55,871 nt of DNA from Ectothiorhodospiraceae bacterium WFHF3C12. GTDB taxonomy: Bacteria; Pseudomonadota; Gammaproteobacteria; Nitrococcales; Nitrococcaceae. The stretch lies in contig JACDUA010000024.1 in NCBI GenBank assembly GCA_013519935.1, forward strand, positions 1 through 55,871. Reading direction: 5' to 3'. The position numbers and the translations under genes are program-made. Below the pieces are notes generated by a model that was not told the origin of the DNA, searched no databases, and saw only the letters and a program-made list of their open reading frames with translations. Shown piece by piece: positions 17,201-25,346 of this stretch (its first letter is position 1; each line of letters starts with the position of its first letter).

Positions 17201-17386
17201 CACGGCGCTCTCGCCACCCACGCGGACGATAAGCCCCTCGACGGGCCGGCCGCCGTCGAACACGTAGAGGGAGATCTCGCCCGGCCGCTCCGCGGCTTCG
17301 GTGGTCTGCTGGGCGGTTGCCGCCCCGGCGAGAATCAGCAGCAAGGCCGCGCCGAGGGCCTGACGGAGTCTGGTGATCACGGGCAT
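14288..17386 (-). CDS. TonB-dependent outer-membrane receptor with N-terminal beta-sandwich domains
   Basis: A 1032-residue receptor. A signal peptide (ends near ATAQ) is followed by two carboxypeptidase-regulatory-like beta-sandwich domains (about 22-95 and 140-225; second: LLRGTVRSAEQDEPVANARV), a plug (LGAEQMSRAGDSDAADALKR, then TIEDGKYVVIRGQPSRYTYT), and a 22-strand-type barrel ending LSVSWKPWQ. It moves a ligand through the outer membrane using TonB energy; the ligand is unknown. I start at ATG 17386, because the open frame upstream overlaps the TPR gene and has no family similarity. It is followed by the surface lipoprotein and preceded by a complete TonB2-type motor in the same operon. 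Confidence 0.93.
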   Translation of the reverse strand: MPVITRLRQALGAALLLILAGAATAQQTTEAAERPGEISLYVFDGGRPVEGLIVRVGGESAVTDETGGVFLRVPAGRRELVVTHEGGERVLDLDLLTAEGENVQVLVTLRGAGEQPDVDIESSNPQAAGAVEAAGGPRKAAENAAAGLLRGTVRSAEQDEPVANARVFFAGVNAQARTNAQGQFQVELPPGNYSLSVIHEDFATQTVDNVRVIPEKEVTTAIELTPAGVQLQEYVVTAPYIEGSVASDISAEREASGVSEILGAEQMSRAGDSDAADALKRVTGLTIEDGKYVVIRGQPSRYTYTLWNGSPLPSPDPIKRIVPLDLFPTGVLSQIRVEKSYDPSLPGAFGGGLIGLETTGVPEEGFAEFSFGIGGNTQTTGQEGLDYEGGSQDFLGFDDGTRELPGGLTGADSQGDVEEAAKGFENNWEVSESTMGPDTSLGVSGGKTFDALGGEVGVLGALDWSRSYDYRETIKRDYALRGDGSLALRDDQVERRTDMNVDLGGLLVGAVNWEDHSLRSNTFAIRKSYKRSQITEGVRAVSQDRYQRAYLLEWNERELLAQQLIGEHDFDWVNLGWRGMYAQSSRNSPDRREYTYVRRSDGVFYFPGQSSASRNYSESDDDIYSFDTDLTFPLLDTDTWKWNVATGVSYYDQERESQTRRYSFRPTDDADLTAPPEDLLDPDDIGDTLEVSDQTQTNDEYSGEATVSGSYLKTDLDWSDTVRVMVGARRETADFSVATFQAGGSQGGQRVEAGFKQSDVLPAASITWKFLDGMQVRASTGRTISRPVLNELSPARYYDPDTGEEYLGNPDLEPAKIEAYDLRWEWYPTSREAFSLGFFTKDYTDPIEVSFVGVGGSAYLLQVQNAAGATVSGVETSMRTDFGRLVALTGLDSEWAQSIYLQANLAFIDSEVELARQDLATNQSRPLQGQADSLLNLQIGYEGERHDATLLLNRVGERLAVAGTEGRPDVYEQPVAQLDLNYTYKFSDGLKFKFSAGNLLDPTYEQLQGGRVYRSYTKGRDFGLSVSWKPWQ

Positions 17387-17441
17387 CTCGCTTTGCAATT
17401 CGTCGGGTATTCGAACCGGCGTCCCAAGGCGCCGGGTCCGC

Positions 17442-18656
17442 TCAGTAGCACTTCCACCGCGCGTCCTGACATTCCTCCATGGCCTTGCGCAGGGCGGTGG
17501 CGCGGCGGAACAGCTCGGAATCCGTGAGCTGGGACAGGTGCTGCTCGGCGATCTCGAAGTCGCCGGACTTGAAATGGGCGTAGGCGAGCGCGTAGCGCAC
17601 GTTCTGGTCATCCAGCAGCCCCACCCGGTACAGCGAGCCGGACATCCCGGCCACCAACTCGTAGCGCTTGAGCTCGATGAGGATGGCCAGGCGCTGCTTG
17701 AGCTTCTTGCGCTGGTCCGCGACCCGCGCGTTGAGGTTCAAGGCGCGGAAAAGCTGCCGGGCCCGGCGGTGCAGCTCCGCCGCCTCGCTGAGCAGCTCGG
17801 GATCGTCCACCGCGGCCTGCTCGAAGAGGTTGGCGGCGGTGACCACCTGTCCACTGTCCAGGTAGGCATTGGCGAGCTCGACGGTCACGCGCTTGCTGGC
17901 CGGGAACTGCAGGCGCGCGGCCTCCAGGAATGGCAGCGCCTCCTGCAGCTGGCCGCTTCGGCGCAGCGCCGCGCCGATGGCGAGGTAATCGTCTTCGCTG
18001 GCCTCGGAGACACGCAGGTACTCCCGGCCCCGGTCGGCCGCGGCCTGGTACAGCCCCAGCTCGATGAGGTAGAAGACCTTCCGGCGCAGGAAGCGGTAGT
18101 CGCCGGGGAATCGCCTGGCACCGTCATCCAGCGCCGACCAGGCCTGGGTGCGCTGCTCCAGCGCCCAGTGGGACTGCGCCTTGAGCACGAACAGGGAGGC
18201 AATCTTCGCGCCGGCTTCGCCCGAGTTATCGATGGCCCGGATCGCCTGGGCGTATTCCTCCAGCCGGTAATGGGCCTGGGCCAGGTAGACGTAAACGATC
18301 CGGTTTTCCTGACCGGCCTCTATGGCCGCTCGGAAGTCCTGTTTGGCGTCCTCGTTCTGATCCAGGTTCAGGCGGATCAGTCCCCGCAGCGTATAGAAGC
18401 GGGCCCTGTCGAGATCCTCACGGCTGGTATCGACCTTGGCGAGCACGGAGGCGGCACGCGCATAGTGGTTGTCCCGCATGAGCAGCGACGCCAGGGAGAG
18501 ACGGTCGACGTCCTCTTCCTCGGCTGCCGCCTCCGGATCGCCATCCTCCTGGGCGGTGGCGATCATCGGCGCGCCGGCCAGGACCAGGCCGAGCAGCACC
18601 GCCAATAGGAGGCGCCCGATTGGATGCTGAGGTGAACTGCGCTGGATGAGTGCCAC
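17442..18656 (-). CDS. Secreted TPR-repeat protein of the TonB2-type cluster
   Basis: A 404-residue protein with a signal peptide (ending near IATAQ) and about seven to nine tetratricopeptide-like helix pairs (for example RFYTLRGLIRLNLDQNEDAK, VYVYLAQAHYRLEEYAQAIR), ending CQDARWKCY. TPR proteins are a standard part of TtpC/TonB2 clusters in Vibrio, Shewanella and relatives, where they are thought to help energise the receptor in the periplasm. It lies seven bases after tonB and 55 bases before the receptor. Confidence 0.87.
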   Translation of the reverse strand: MALIQRSSPQHPIGRLLLAVLLGLVLAGAPMIATAQEDGDPEAAAEEEDVDRLSLASLLMRDNHYARAASVLAKVDTSREDLDRARFYTLRGLIRLNLDQNEDAKQDFRAAIEAGQENRIVYVYLAQAHYRLEEYAQAIRAIDNSGEAGAKIASLFVLKAQSHWALEQRTQAWSALDDGARRFPGDYRFLRRKVFYLIELGLYQAAADRGREYLRVSEASEDDYLAIGAALRRSGQLQEALPFLEAARLQFPASKRVTVELANAYLDSGQVVTAANLFEQAAVDDPELLSEAAELHRRARQLFRALNLNARVADQRKKLKQRLAILIELKRYELVAGMSGSLYRVGLLDDQNVRYALAYAHFKSGDFEIAEQHLSQLTDSELFRRATALRKAMEECQDARWKCY

Positions 18657-18663
18657 GAATGCC

Positions 18664-19308
18664 TCAGCTCAGGTTGAAGGAGATGCGCTGGCGGACCCAC
18701 GACTTCACGCTCTGGCCCTTGTAGGTCCCCGGGCTGAATTCCCAGTTGCGCACGCCCTGGACGGCGGTCTGCTCGAAGACGCCGCCGGGCTTGGCCTCCA
18801 GGACCTTCACCCGCTCCACCCGGCCGTCCGCGCCGACGAGGATGCTTAGCAGGACGTAGCCTTCCACGCCCTGGCTGCGGGCCTGCTGGGGGTACTGCAG
18901 CTGGGCGGCGCGGGTGACCTTGGGCGGCTCGTCCACCGACTCACTGGTCATGACCACGTCTTTCGCCTGGCCGAGCAGGTCGTCGCCGGCGGTGGACAGG
19001 TCGTCCATGTTCACCGACGGAATCCCCACGTCGATGCTGCCGACCGCCGAGTCCAGCCCCTTGAGCGGGTTGGGCGGGGCCTGCTGCGGCTCGCTCTTCT
19101 GCGGCGGCGGCTGCTGCTTGACGATCTCCTGGCGCTCCGGCTCTTCCTGCTGCTGCACCTCGAACGTGGTGCGCCTCTCACGCAGCTCCTTCTCCGGTGG
19201 CTCGGCGAGCTTGTTGATGAGCACCACGCTGGAGAGCACCAGGAACGACCCGGCGAGGGTAATCGCCAGGCCGGAGAGGTTGTTGCGAAGCGGATGAATG
19301 GCTGCCAT
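18664..19308 (-). CDS. tonB: TonB energy transducer (TonB2 type)
   Basis: A 214-residue protein: one N-terminal membrane helix (about 10-33, LAITLAGSFLVLSSVVLINK), a Glu/Gln/Pro linker (EPERQEIVKQQPPPQKSEPQ), then a C-terminal TonB domain with YPQQARSQGVEGYVLLSILV and a final NWEFSPGTYKG segment. It transfers proton-motive energy from ExbBD to the receptor plug. It is short, like other TonB2 proteins, and is six bases after exbD. A small TonB next to a TPR protein and TtpC is the hallmark of the three-part motor described in Vibrio. Confidence 0.93.
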   Translation of the reverse strand: MAAIHPLRNNLSGLAITLAGSFLVLSSVVLINKLAEPPEKELRERRTTFEVQQQEEPERQEIVKQQPPPQKSEPQQAPPNPLKGLDSAVGSIDVGIPSVNMDDLSTAGDDLLGQAKDVVMTSESVDEPPKVTRAAQLQYPQQARSQGVEGYVLLSILVGADGRVERVKVLEAKPGGVFEQTAVQGVRNWEFSPGTYKGQSVKSWVRQRISFNLS

Positions 19309-19313
19309 GACGA

Positions 19314-19727
19314 TTACCCCCGACCGGCTTCCTGAACCGTTGCCACACCGACGTCCTCGGCCCCGGACAGCCGGGCCTGGTCCACCACCGTGATGAGCTT
19401 GCTGGCGGGCACGTTTTCGTCGGTCACCACCAGCACCGAGGAGCCGGTGCTGGTCTTGAGCAGGTCACGCAGGCGACTCTGGATGACCCACGTGCGGATG
19501 GGCTGACCATCCAGATAGGTCTCGCCGTTGTTGTCGATGTACAGGCGGATGGCCTTGGTCGAGGACGGCGTGGCGCTGGACGCCTTGGGCCGCTCGATAT
19601 CCAGGTCCATGTCCTTGACGAAGGTCGTGCTGACCATGAAGAAGATCAGCAGGATGAAGACCATGTCGATCAACGGCGAAATGTTGATGTCCTGCTCGGT
19701 CTGTTCTCTGCGCTGGCGATAACGCAC
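19314..19727 (-). CDS. exbD: ExbD proton-channel subunit
   Basis: A 137-residue ExbD with a single membrane helix. The motif ISPLIDMVFILLIFFM carries the essential Asp21. The periplasmic domain has LYIDNNGETYLDG and VLVVTDENVPASKLITVVDQ, typical of ExbD/TolR. It works with the ExbB gene three bases upstream to harvest the proton gradient for TonB. Normal length and all key residues present. Confidence 0.95.
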   Translation of the reverse strand: MRYRQRREQTEQDINISPLIDMVFILLIFFMVSTTFVKDMDLDIERPKASSATPSSTKAIRLYIDNNGETYLDGQPIRTWVIQSRLRDLLKTSTGSSVLVVTDENVPASKLITVVDQARLSGAEDVGVATVQEAGRG

Positions 19728-19729
19728 GG

Positions 19730-20365
19730 TTACACCTCACCCTGAGCCCGGGGAGCCGGAGCGCGCGAGCACAGCGCGTCCTTGAGCTGGTCCAGCTCCA
19801 TCTCGATGCTCTGTTGTTTGCGATCCATGAAGCCCTTCACGACCATCCCCGGGATGGCGACCGCCAGCCCCAGCTGGGTCGTGAACAGCGCCTGGGAAAT
19901 GCCGCCGGCGATGCCGCCGGACTGGGCGAACAGGGACATGTCGCCCAGGGAGTTGAACGTCTCGATCATGCCCACGACCGTGCCCAGCAGTCCCAGCAGG
20001 GGGGCCACCGCGACGATGGTCTTGATCAGCACCGTGTAGCGCTTGAGCTCGCTGTAATACGGGGAGAAGGCGTCATCCAGATGGCGCCGGAGATGGGGCA
20101 GGCCGCGCCGCCACAAAGCGACCCCGCGCATCGCCGCCTCTTCGACGATGCCCCTGGCCCGGTGCCGCTCGCCCTTGTCGAAGGTCTCGATCATTTCGCG
20201 GACGCTTCGCCCGCGGCCGCGGCGCAGGGCCGATGCCCGGTAGCCGATGCCGAACCACAGCAGGATGGTAGCCACCACCAGCGGCGGCATGACGTAGCCC
20301 CCCGCCTCGAAGAAGAACAGCGCCTCCTTCAGAAAGCCTTCCGTGGAGAGCGCGCTCCACATCAC
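19730..20365 (-). CDS. exbB: ExbB proton-channel subunit (ExbB2 type)
   Basis: A 211-residue MotA/TolQ/ExbB protein: N-terminal helix (VMPPLVVATILLWFGIGY), then VAPLLGLLGTVVGMIETFNS and ISQALFTTQLGLAVAIPGMV, which carry the conserved channel threonines. It begins EGFLKEALFFFEAGGYVMP, as in ExbB2 proteins. It overlaps the TtpC-like gene by four bases (ATGA) and is followed by exbD, so the motor subunits are translated together. Confidence 0.94.
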   Translation of the reverse strand: MMWSALSTEGFLKEALFFFEAGGYVMPPLVVATILLWFGIGYRASALRRGRGRSVREMIETFDKGERHRARGIVEEAAMRGVALWRRGLPHLRRHLDDAFSPYYSELKRYTVLIKTIVAVAPLLGLLGTVVGMIETFNSLGDMSLFAQSGGIAGGISQALFTTQLGLAVAIPGMVVKGFMDRKQQSIEMELDQLKDALCSRAPAPRAQGEV

Positions 20366-21768
20366 CCGCGCGCCTCCTCGTAGATGTTGGTCACGCGCAG
20401 CGCGGCCTTCTCCATCTCGTCCTTGATGCGCTCGGCCCAGCCCGAGAGCAAGTTGCCGATCAGCAGCGTCGGGATGGCCACCGCCAGGCCCAGCTCCGTG
20501 GTCACCAGGGCGGTGGAGATGCCACCGGAGAGCAGCTTGGGATCGCCGGTACCGAACTTGGTGATCACGTCGAAGGTGGAGATCATGCCGGTGACCGTGC
20601 CGAGCAGGCCGAGCAGCGGGGTCACCGCGGCGATCATGAGGATGATCGCCCCGAAGCGGTTGAGCCGGGCCTGCTCGCGGAGAATGCCCTCGGAGATCAG
20701 GTCCTCCAGGTGCTGGCGGTCACGCTCCAGGTGGCGCAGAGCGGTGGCGACGACCCGGGACGCCGAGCCCTTCACCCGGCTCACCGCCTGCTGGGCCTCC
20801 TCGATCTTGCCCTTGCGGACCAGGTCGCCCACCTGCTTCTCGATGCGGTCCGTGCTGGAGCTAGCGCGGCTGAGGAACAGCACCCGCAGCAGGATCAACA
20901 GCAGTGCCAGGGCGCCCAGACCCATGATGATCCAGGCGATGGAGCCGCCGCTCTGAATATGCTCGACGACCGTCTCTTCAGCGTCCGTCTCGACGTTCTC
21001 GTTCAGGGACTCGTACAGGAACAGTGACAGCGTCTCGGGGTACTGGCCGTTGACGACCGCGCGGGCCACCTCACCGGTCGCCGCCGGCCATAGCTTGAGC
21101 CGGCCACCGCCGGCCGGTGCCAGCGCGCCGGCCGCCCGGTCGCTCACGCCGTAGGCGGCGACCGCACCGACGTGCACGATGGTGCCCTCCACCTTCGTGC
21201 CATCGGCCAGGAAAAAGCTGCCCTGGGTCTCGCGAACGCTGCCCAGGCGATCGGTGGTCCGGTCGGCGGCGGTGAACAGCTCGCGAATCTTCTGCTCTTC
21301 GGGCATCTCCGTGAAGCGGTCGCTGCCGAGCAGGTCGACACCGTGTTCCTCGAGCGTGACCTCCGCCTGCTGGAACGTGGCCTCCAGCACCTGCTGATTG
21401 TCCTGATTGGACTGCACCGCGCGCTCGGCCTCGCGCACCTGCTCCTGGAGCTTATCCGCCTCGTTGGTCAGCCGGACCACCTCGCCCTGGAGCTGGTCGA
21501 TCTCCCGCTGAACGCCCTGGCGCTCCTGGCCGGCGCGCTGCTGGAAGGCCGCCAGCCGCTGCTGCAGGTCCCGTCTCTGGGCGGCGAGAAAGGCGAATTC
21601 CTTCTTGTAGGCCTGCTCCAGCGCGTCGCTGCGGTTCTGCGCCTGCTGCTCGGCATTCGGGCTCTGAGTCTGGTTGCCGCCCTGCTGCTGGGCGATGGCC
21701 GGTTGTATCGCGGCGAGCACCAGCGTCAGAAGGACAAATCGGATAGGCGTGGCAAACGCGGCTCGCAT
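20362..21768 (-). CDS. ttpC: TtpC-like MotA/TolQ/ExbB protein with periplasmic coiled coil
   Basis: A 468-residue protein with a signal peptide (1-26), a long coiled coil (about 45-140), a small periplasmic domain around FFLADGTKVEGTIVHVGAV, then an ExbB-like core: membrane helix 277-299, PLLGLLGTVTGMISTFD (384-400) and TTELGLAVAIPTLLIG (423-438). This layout is that of TtpC, the extra protein required by Vibrio TonB2 systems. It is adjacent to DUF3450 upstream (one base) and ExbB downstream. Confidence 0.93.
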   Translation of the reverse strand: MRAAFATPIRFVLLTLVLAAIQPAIAQQQGGNQTQSPNAEQQAQNRSDALEQAYKKEFAFLAAQRRDLQQRLAAFQQRAGQERQGVQREIDQLQGEVVRLTNEADKLQEQVREAERAVQSNQDNQQVLEATFQQAEVTLEEHGVDLLGSDRFTEMPEEQKIRELFTAADRTTDRLGSVRETQGSFFLADGTKVEGTIVHVGAVAAYGVSDRAAGALAPAGGGRLKLWPAATGEVARAVVNGQYPETLSLFLYESLNENVETDAEETVVEHIQSGGSIAWIIMGLGALALLLILLRVLFLSRASSSTDRIEKQVGDLVRKGKIEEAQQAVSRVKGSASRVVATALRHLERDRQHLEDLISEGILREQARLNRFGAIILMIAAVTPLLGLLGTVTGMISTFDVITKFGTGDPKLLSGGISTALVTTELGLAVAIPTLLIGNLLSGWAERIKDEMEKAALRVTNIYEEARG

Positions 21769-22557
21769 TTATCGGCTCCCCTTCTCGACCAGGGCGTTCG
21801 GCAGGGTGAAATACCCGGTGCGGATCTGTTTCTCCATGGCGTCGAACAGCCCCGCCACCCGGTCTTCGGCTTCGGCGTCGTCGATGTAGTCGTAGCGCCA
21901 GCCGTCGGCACCCTCGTTGACCGCATGCCCGTACCGGCCCTCGGATGTGCGGAAGAACATCATCACCGTGCCCAGCCGGGCGACGTCGGTGAGGCGCTCC
22001 TCGCCGTCGAGCTCAATGGTCTGGCGGTAGATGCCGTTCTCGCTCGCCAGCCCCAGCTCGTCCTCGTAAAAGCTCCAGAGCCGGTTGGCCGCCTTGTGAG
22101 GTGTCAGCACGCCGGTCTTGAGCTGTCGCTCGATGTCGTCCAGCTCCGCCAGCCGCTCATCGACCTTGAAAGGGATCTCCGCGCCGATCTGGCGCCGGCG
22201 CTGATCCAGTGCCTCCAGCACCACGGGCCTGAGCTCCTCGGAGCCGACGCCGGCCTGCCGCGCCTGCTCCCGGGTCTCGGCCAGGTTCTCCTCGAGCTTT
22301 TTCATGCGCAGCTGCACGCGGTTGCGCTCGGCCTGCAGCTCGCCGCGCTGCTGCTCCAGCGAGCTCATGCGGCTGCGGTGCTGATCCTTCGCGTCCTGGA
22401 GCTCGGTGTTGAGGGACTGCACCTCGCCGCGGAGCTCGATCAGCTCCTGGGCCAGCGTGTCCAGGGAATCCTCGGCGGCGGTGGCCCCGGCGGCGGGGAT
22501 CAGGAGCGACATGAACAACAGCCGTTTGAGCGTTGGTCCAATCAGACCCGTGCGCAT
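21769..22557 (-). CDS. DUF3450 secreted coiled-coil protein
   Basis: A 262-residue DUF3450 protein: signal peptide (ends near AGATAA), a coiled coil (about 32-115) rich in Glu, Gln and Arg, and a folded tail with WSFYEDELGLASENGIYRQ. The family is a constant partner of TtpC/ExbB2/ExbD2/TonB2 clusters. I start at ATG 22557 because GGAGAG lies just upstream and the longer frame would add 22 residues before the signal peptide. It is the first gene of the operon. Confidence 0.92.
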   Translation of the reverse strand: MRTGLIGPTLKRLLFMSLLIPAAGATAAEDSLDTLAQELIELRGEVQSLNTELQDAKDQHRSRMSSLEQQRGELQAERNRVQLRMKKLEENLAETREQARQAGVGSEELRPVVLEALDQRRRQIGAEIPFKVDERLAELDDIERQLKTGVLTPHKAANRLWSFYEDELGLASENGIYRQTIELDGEERLTDVARLGTVMMFFRTSEGRYGHAVNEGADGWRYDYIDDAEAEDRVAGLFDAMEKQIRTGYFTLPNALVEKGSR

Positions 22558-23070
22558 AGTGACTCTCCGAACCAGACGGCGTGGCTTACTGAGCCGGGGA
22601 GCGGCAGGCGATTCCGCATGCAACCGCGCCCCGGGATGACGGCGGGGAAGGTACAGAAGCGATGTGACGGTTTGATTACGGAAGTGTCATAAACCGGTAG
22701 TGGCCCGCTGGCGCATCGCGCCACGCCATTGGTGGCCTCCCGCGAATTCGAAGGTCCCCATCGCGACCCGGGTCGGTCATCGGATTCGGCGGCGCGTGAT
22801 GCGCCGATACAACGTTTGCGCCGGCATTCCGTACACGACCGGCTTCCCTGCGCGGTTACTGCGCTCCAGCCGGCACACCAGGGCCCGCTGGTCAGGCACC
22901 CCGCACCGGCGGGAATCGCCAGATGAGTGCATACCGGGCATCAGACGGCCGACAACGCTACACTGGTACATCATGGAACCGGCAACGGCTCATGCACCGG
23001 CGCCAGGCGCCGCCGGAGCCGCCATACCCTGATCGTCCCGGGGAACGCCGAACATTCCAGGAGGTAGGCA
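22558..23070. other. Divergent intergenic region between the two Ton-type operons
   Basis: About 510 bases with short open frames of no recognisable family. It must hold promoters for both operons. At 22685-22702 there is a sequence close to a PhoB box (TGTCATAAACCGGT core), pointing rightward. No clear sigma-70 promoter was found. The strong ribosome site AGGAGG (23059-23064) precedes the caspase-like gene. Confidence 0.5.
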
Positions 23071-24861
23071 GTGATGGAGCTCAAGCAGCGCTACCCGTCC
23101 GGGTGCCGACCCATGCATCTGTCATCCCGAACCACGGTCCGGATGCTGGTCGTCCTCGCCGCGGCGATGGTCGTCGGCGGATGCGCTTCCAGCGTCGACG
23201 ACCCTTCAGCCATCGGTGCGGCGGGCGAGGGCTACGCCGAGGTGGACGAGCTCCACATCGTCGACTGCCTGCTGCCCGGCCAGGTGCGCAAGCTGGGGAA
23301 CAAGACCTACGTGACGCCACGCCGGCCAACCCGAACCACGGCGAAGGACTGCAATATCCGCGGCGGGGAATACGTGGCCTACGACCGCGCCGACTATCGT
23401 TCGGCCCTCAAGGTCTGGCTTCAACGCGCCCAGGAGGGGGATCCGGAGGCGCAGAACTATGTCGGCGAGATCTTCGAGAAGGGCCTGGGCCGGGAGCCGG
23501 ACTATGTCTCCGCCGCCGAGTGGTACCGCAAGGCCGCAGAGCAGGGTTACGCGCGCGCCCAGATTAACCTGGGCTTCCTCTACGAGCAGGGGCTGGGCGT
23601 AGAGGAAGACATAGCCACCGCGCTGAACTGGTACCGACAGGCATCGGGTCTGGAGCAGGACGAGCTGGTCTATCGCTCCGAGTATTCCGAGAAGATCCAG
23701 AAGCTCCGCGATGAGCTCACCACGGAGCTGTCCCGCGCGCAGGACCAGGTGGACGCCCTGGAGAATCAGTTACAGCAGCTGCGCCAGGAACGCAACCGGC
23801 TGCGCGAGGAGCTGGAGGCCTCCCAGCAGGCCGAGGCGGAGCCCGCGCCGGACGGCGAAGTGGAGATCGGTGAAATCCGGGTTTCCGGCCCGGAAGGCGA
23901 GCGCCTGGCCCAGGAGCTGGAACAGGCCCGCGAACGGATCAGCACCCTGGAGGGACTGTTCGCCCAGGTGCGGGACGAACGCGAGTCCCTGGAGACCAAG
24001 CTGGCCCAGCTGCCCAAGCAGCGCTCCATCGCCCCCCAGGAGCCGGAGTCCGAGCAGCTCAAGCTGCCGGATCGGGCCGCGGCGACCCTGGACGGTATCC
24101 GCTTTGGCCGCTACTACGCCCTGATCGTGGGCAACCAGGACTACCAGTATCTGGAAGACCTGGACTCGCCCATAAACGACGCCAGGCGGGTTCGCGAGAT
24201 TCTCGAGGACAAATACGGTTTCAGCACCATCTTCCTGCCGAACGCCAACGAGGGGCAAATCCTCAACGCGCTCAATGATCTCTACGAGCAGATCGGCCCC
24301 GAGGACAACCTGCTCGTCTACTATGCCGGCCACGGCAGTCTCAGCGAGCAGGAACGGCGTCAACGGGGCTACTGGCTGCCCATCAACGCCCGCCAGGACC
24401 GCCTGGTGCACTGGATCAACAACGCCGTGATCAGTGACCATCTGGACCGTATCCGAGCGCGCTCCGTCCTGGTTCTGGCGGATTCCTGCTATGCCGGTGC
24501 GCTAGCCTCGGAGTCAAGCGCCCTGCTGCTGCCGAGCACTCAGAGCAACCTCAGTGCCGAGGACATACGCAACGGCCTCAACAATCGGGCCCGGATCGTG
24601 ATCTCCTCGGGCGGTGTCAAACCGGTGCTGGACCGGGTCGACAGAAAGCACTCGCTGTTCGCCGGGTCCCTGATCGATGTGCTGAGTCGCAACGAAGGCG
24701 TACTCCGGGAGAACATGCTGTTCGCCCACGTGGCGGCCACGGTCCGCCGACGCTCCGAGGACCTGTCGCTTCCGCAAACGCCGGAGATGCGCCCGATACG
24801 GGCCGCCGGGCATTCGGGTGGCGACTTCTACTTCGTGCCGGTGGAAGGCGAGAACCTGTGA
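23071..24861 (+). CDS. Caspase-like (peptidase C14) lipoprotein with Sel1 repeats and coiled coil
   Basis: A 596-residue protein. A signal ends in a lipobox-like VGGC (Cys38). Two Sel1-type repeats follow (about 110-195; DPEAQNYVGEIFEKG, ARAQINLGFLYEQGLG), then a coiled coil (about 205-315), then a caspase fold with RYYALIVGNQDYQYL (347-361), the catalytic His421 in YYAGHG and Cys473 in ADSCYAG. The dyad is intact, so a cysteine peptidase or a caspase-type binding protein is expected, probably on the periplasmic face of a membrane. It starts at GTG 23071 (or ATG 23074) after AGGAGG and leads the operon with ExbB/ExbD/TonB. Its targets are unknown. Confidence 0.88.
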   Translation: MMELKQRYPSGCRPMHLSSRTTVRMLVVLAAAMVVGGCASSVDDPSAIGAAGEGYAEVDELHIVDCLLPGQVRKLGNKTYVTPRRPTRTTAKDCNIRGGEYVAYDRADYRSALKVWLQRAQEGDPEAQNYVGEIFEKGLGREPDYVSAAEWYRKAAEQGYARAQINLGFLYEQGLGVEEDIATALNWYRQASGLEQDELVYRSEYSEKIQKLRDELTTELSRAQDQVDALENQLQQLRQERNRLREELEASQQAEAEPAPDGEVEIGEIRVSGPEGERLAQELEQARERISTLEGLFAQVRDERESLETKLAQLPKQRSIAPQEPESEQLKLPDRAAATLDGIRFGRYYALIVGNQDYQYLEDLDSPINDARRVREILEDKYGFSTIFLPNANEGQILNALNDLYEQIGPEDNLLVYYAGHGSLSEQERRQRGYWLPINARQDRLVHWINNAVISDHLDRIRARSVLVLADSCYAGALASESSALLLPSTQSNLSAEDIRNGLNNRARIVISSGGVKPVLDRVDRKHSLFAGSLIDVLSRNEGVLRENMLFAHVAATVRRRSEDLSLPQTPEMRPIRAAGHSGGDFYFVPVEGENL

Positions 24862-24879
24862 TCCTGTACCGGGGGTGCC

Positions 24880-25305
24880 ATGCTGCGACGAATACTTTCA
24901 GGCGTTTCCGTTCTGGCTGCGTTATTCGCGTTGCCCCTCATGGCGGCTGACCCGGGCACGATCGACGTAGAGCTCAACAAGCTGGAGGACCGGGACAACG
25001 GCGACTGCCGGGCCTATATGGTGTTCCAGAACGCCACGGAGAGCCGTCTGGAGGTCTTTCAGCTCGATCTGGTTCTGTTCGACGCCGACGGCATCATCAC
25101 CCGCCGTCTCGCCCTGGAAGCCGGCCCGCTCAACGCCGGCAAAACCGTGGTCAAACTATTCGACATGACCTCCACGGCCTGCGCGGAAATCGGCCAGATC
25201 CTCGTCAACGGCGTCGTGGAATGCCGCACCAGCAAGGGCCCCGTCTCCGGATGCACCCGGCGCACCCGCGTCACCACGAGAGCGGATGTGCCCTTCCTGA
25301 AATAG
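24880..25305 (+). CDS. Small secreted protein of the caspase/Ton operon
   Basis: A 141-residue protein with a signal peptide (ends near LMAA) and a body of alternating hydrophobic residues suggesting a beta sandwich (CRAYMVFQNATESRLEVFQL, LFDADGIITRRLALEAG). Five Cys residues, several spaced for disulfides (one in NGDCRAY, TACAEIG, VECRTS, SGCTRR), fit a periplasmic location. I do not recognise a named family. It is 18 bases after the caspase-like gene and 41 before exbB. Confidence 0.75.
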   Translation: MLRRILSGVSVLAALFALPLMAADPGTIDVELNKLEDRDNGDCRAYMVFQNATESRLEVFQLDLVLFDADGIITRRLALEAGPLNAGKTVVKLFDMTSTACAEIGQILVNGVVECRTSKGPVSGCTRRTRVTTRADVPFLK

Positions 25306-25346
25306 GCGCGTGAGCACCGCAGCAACAGCACGCGCGAGGAGACATC

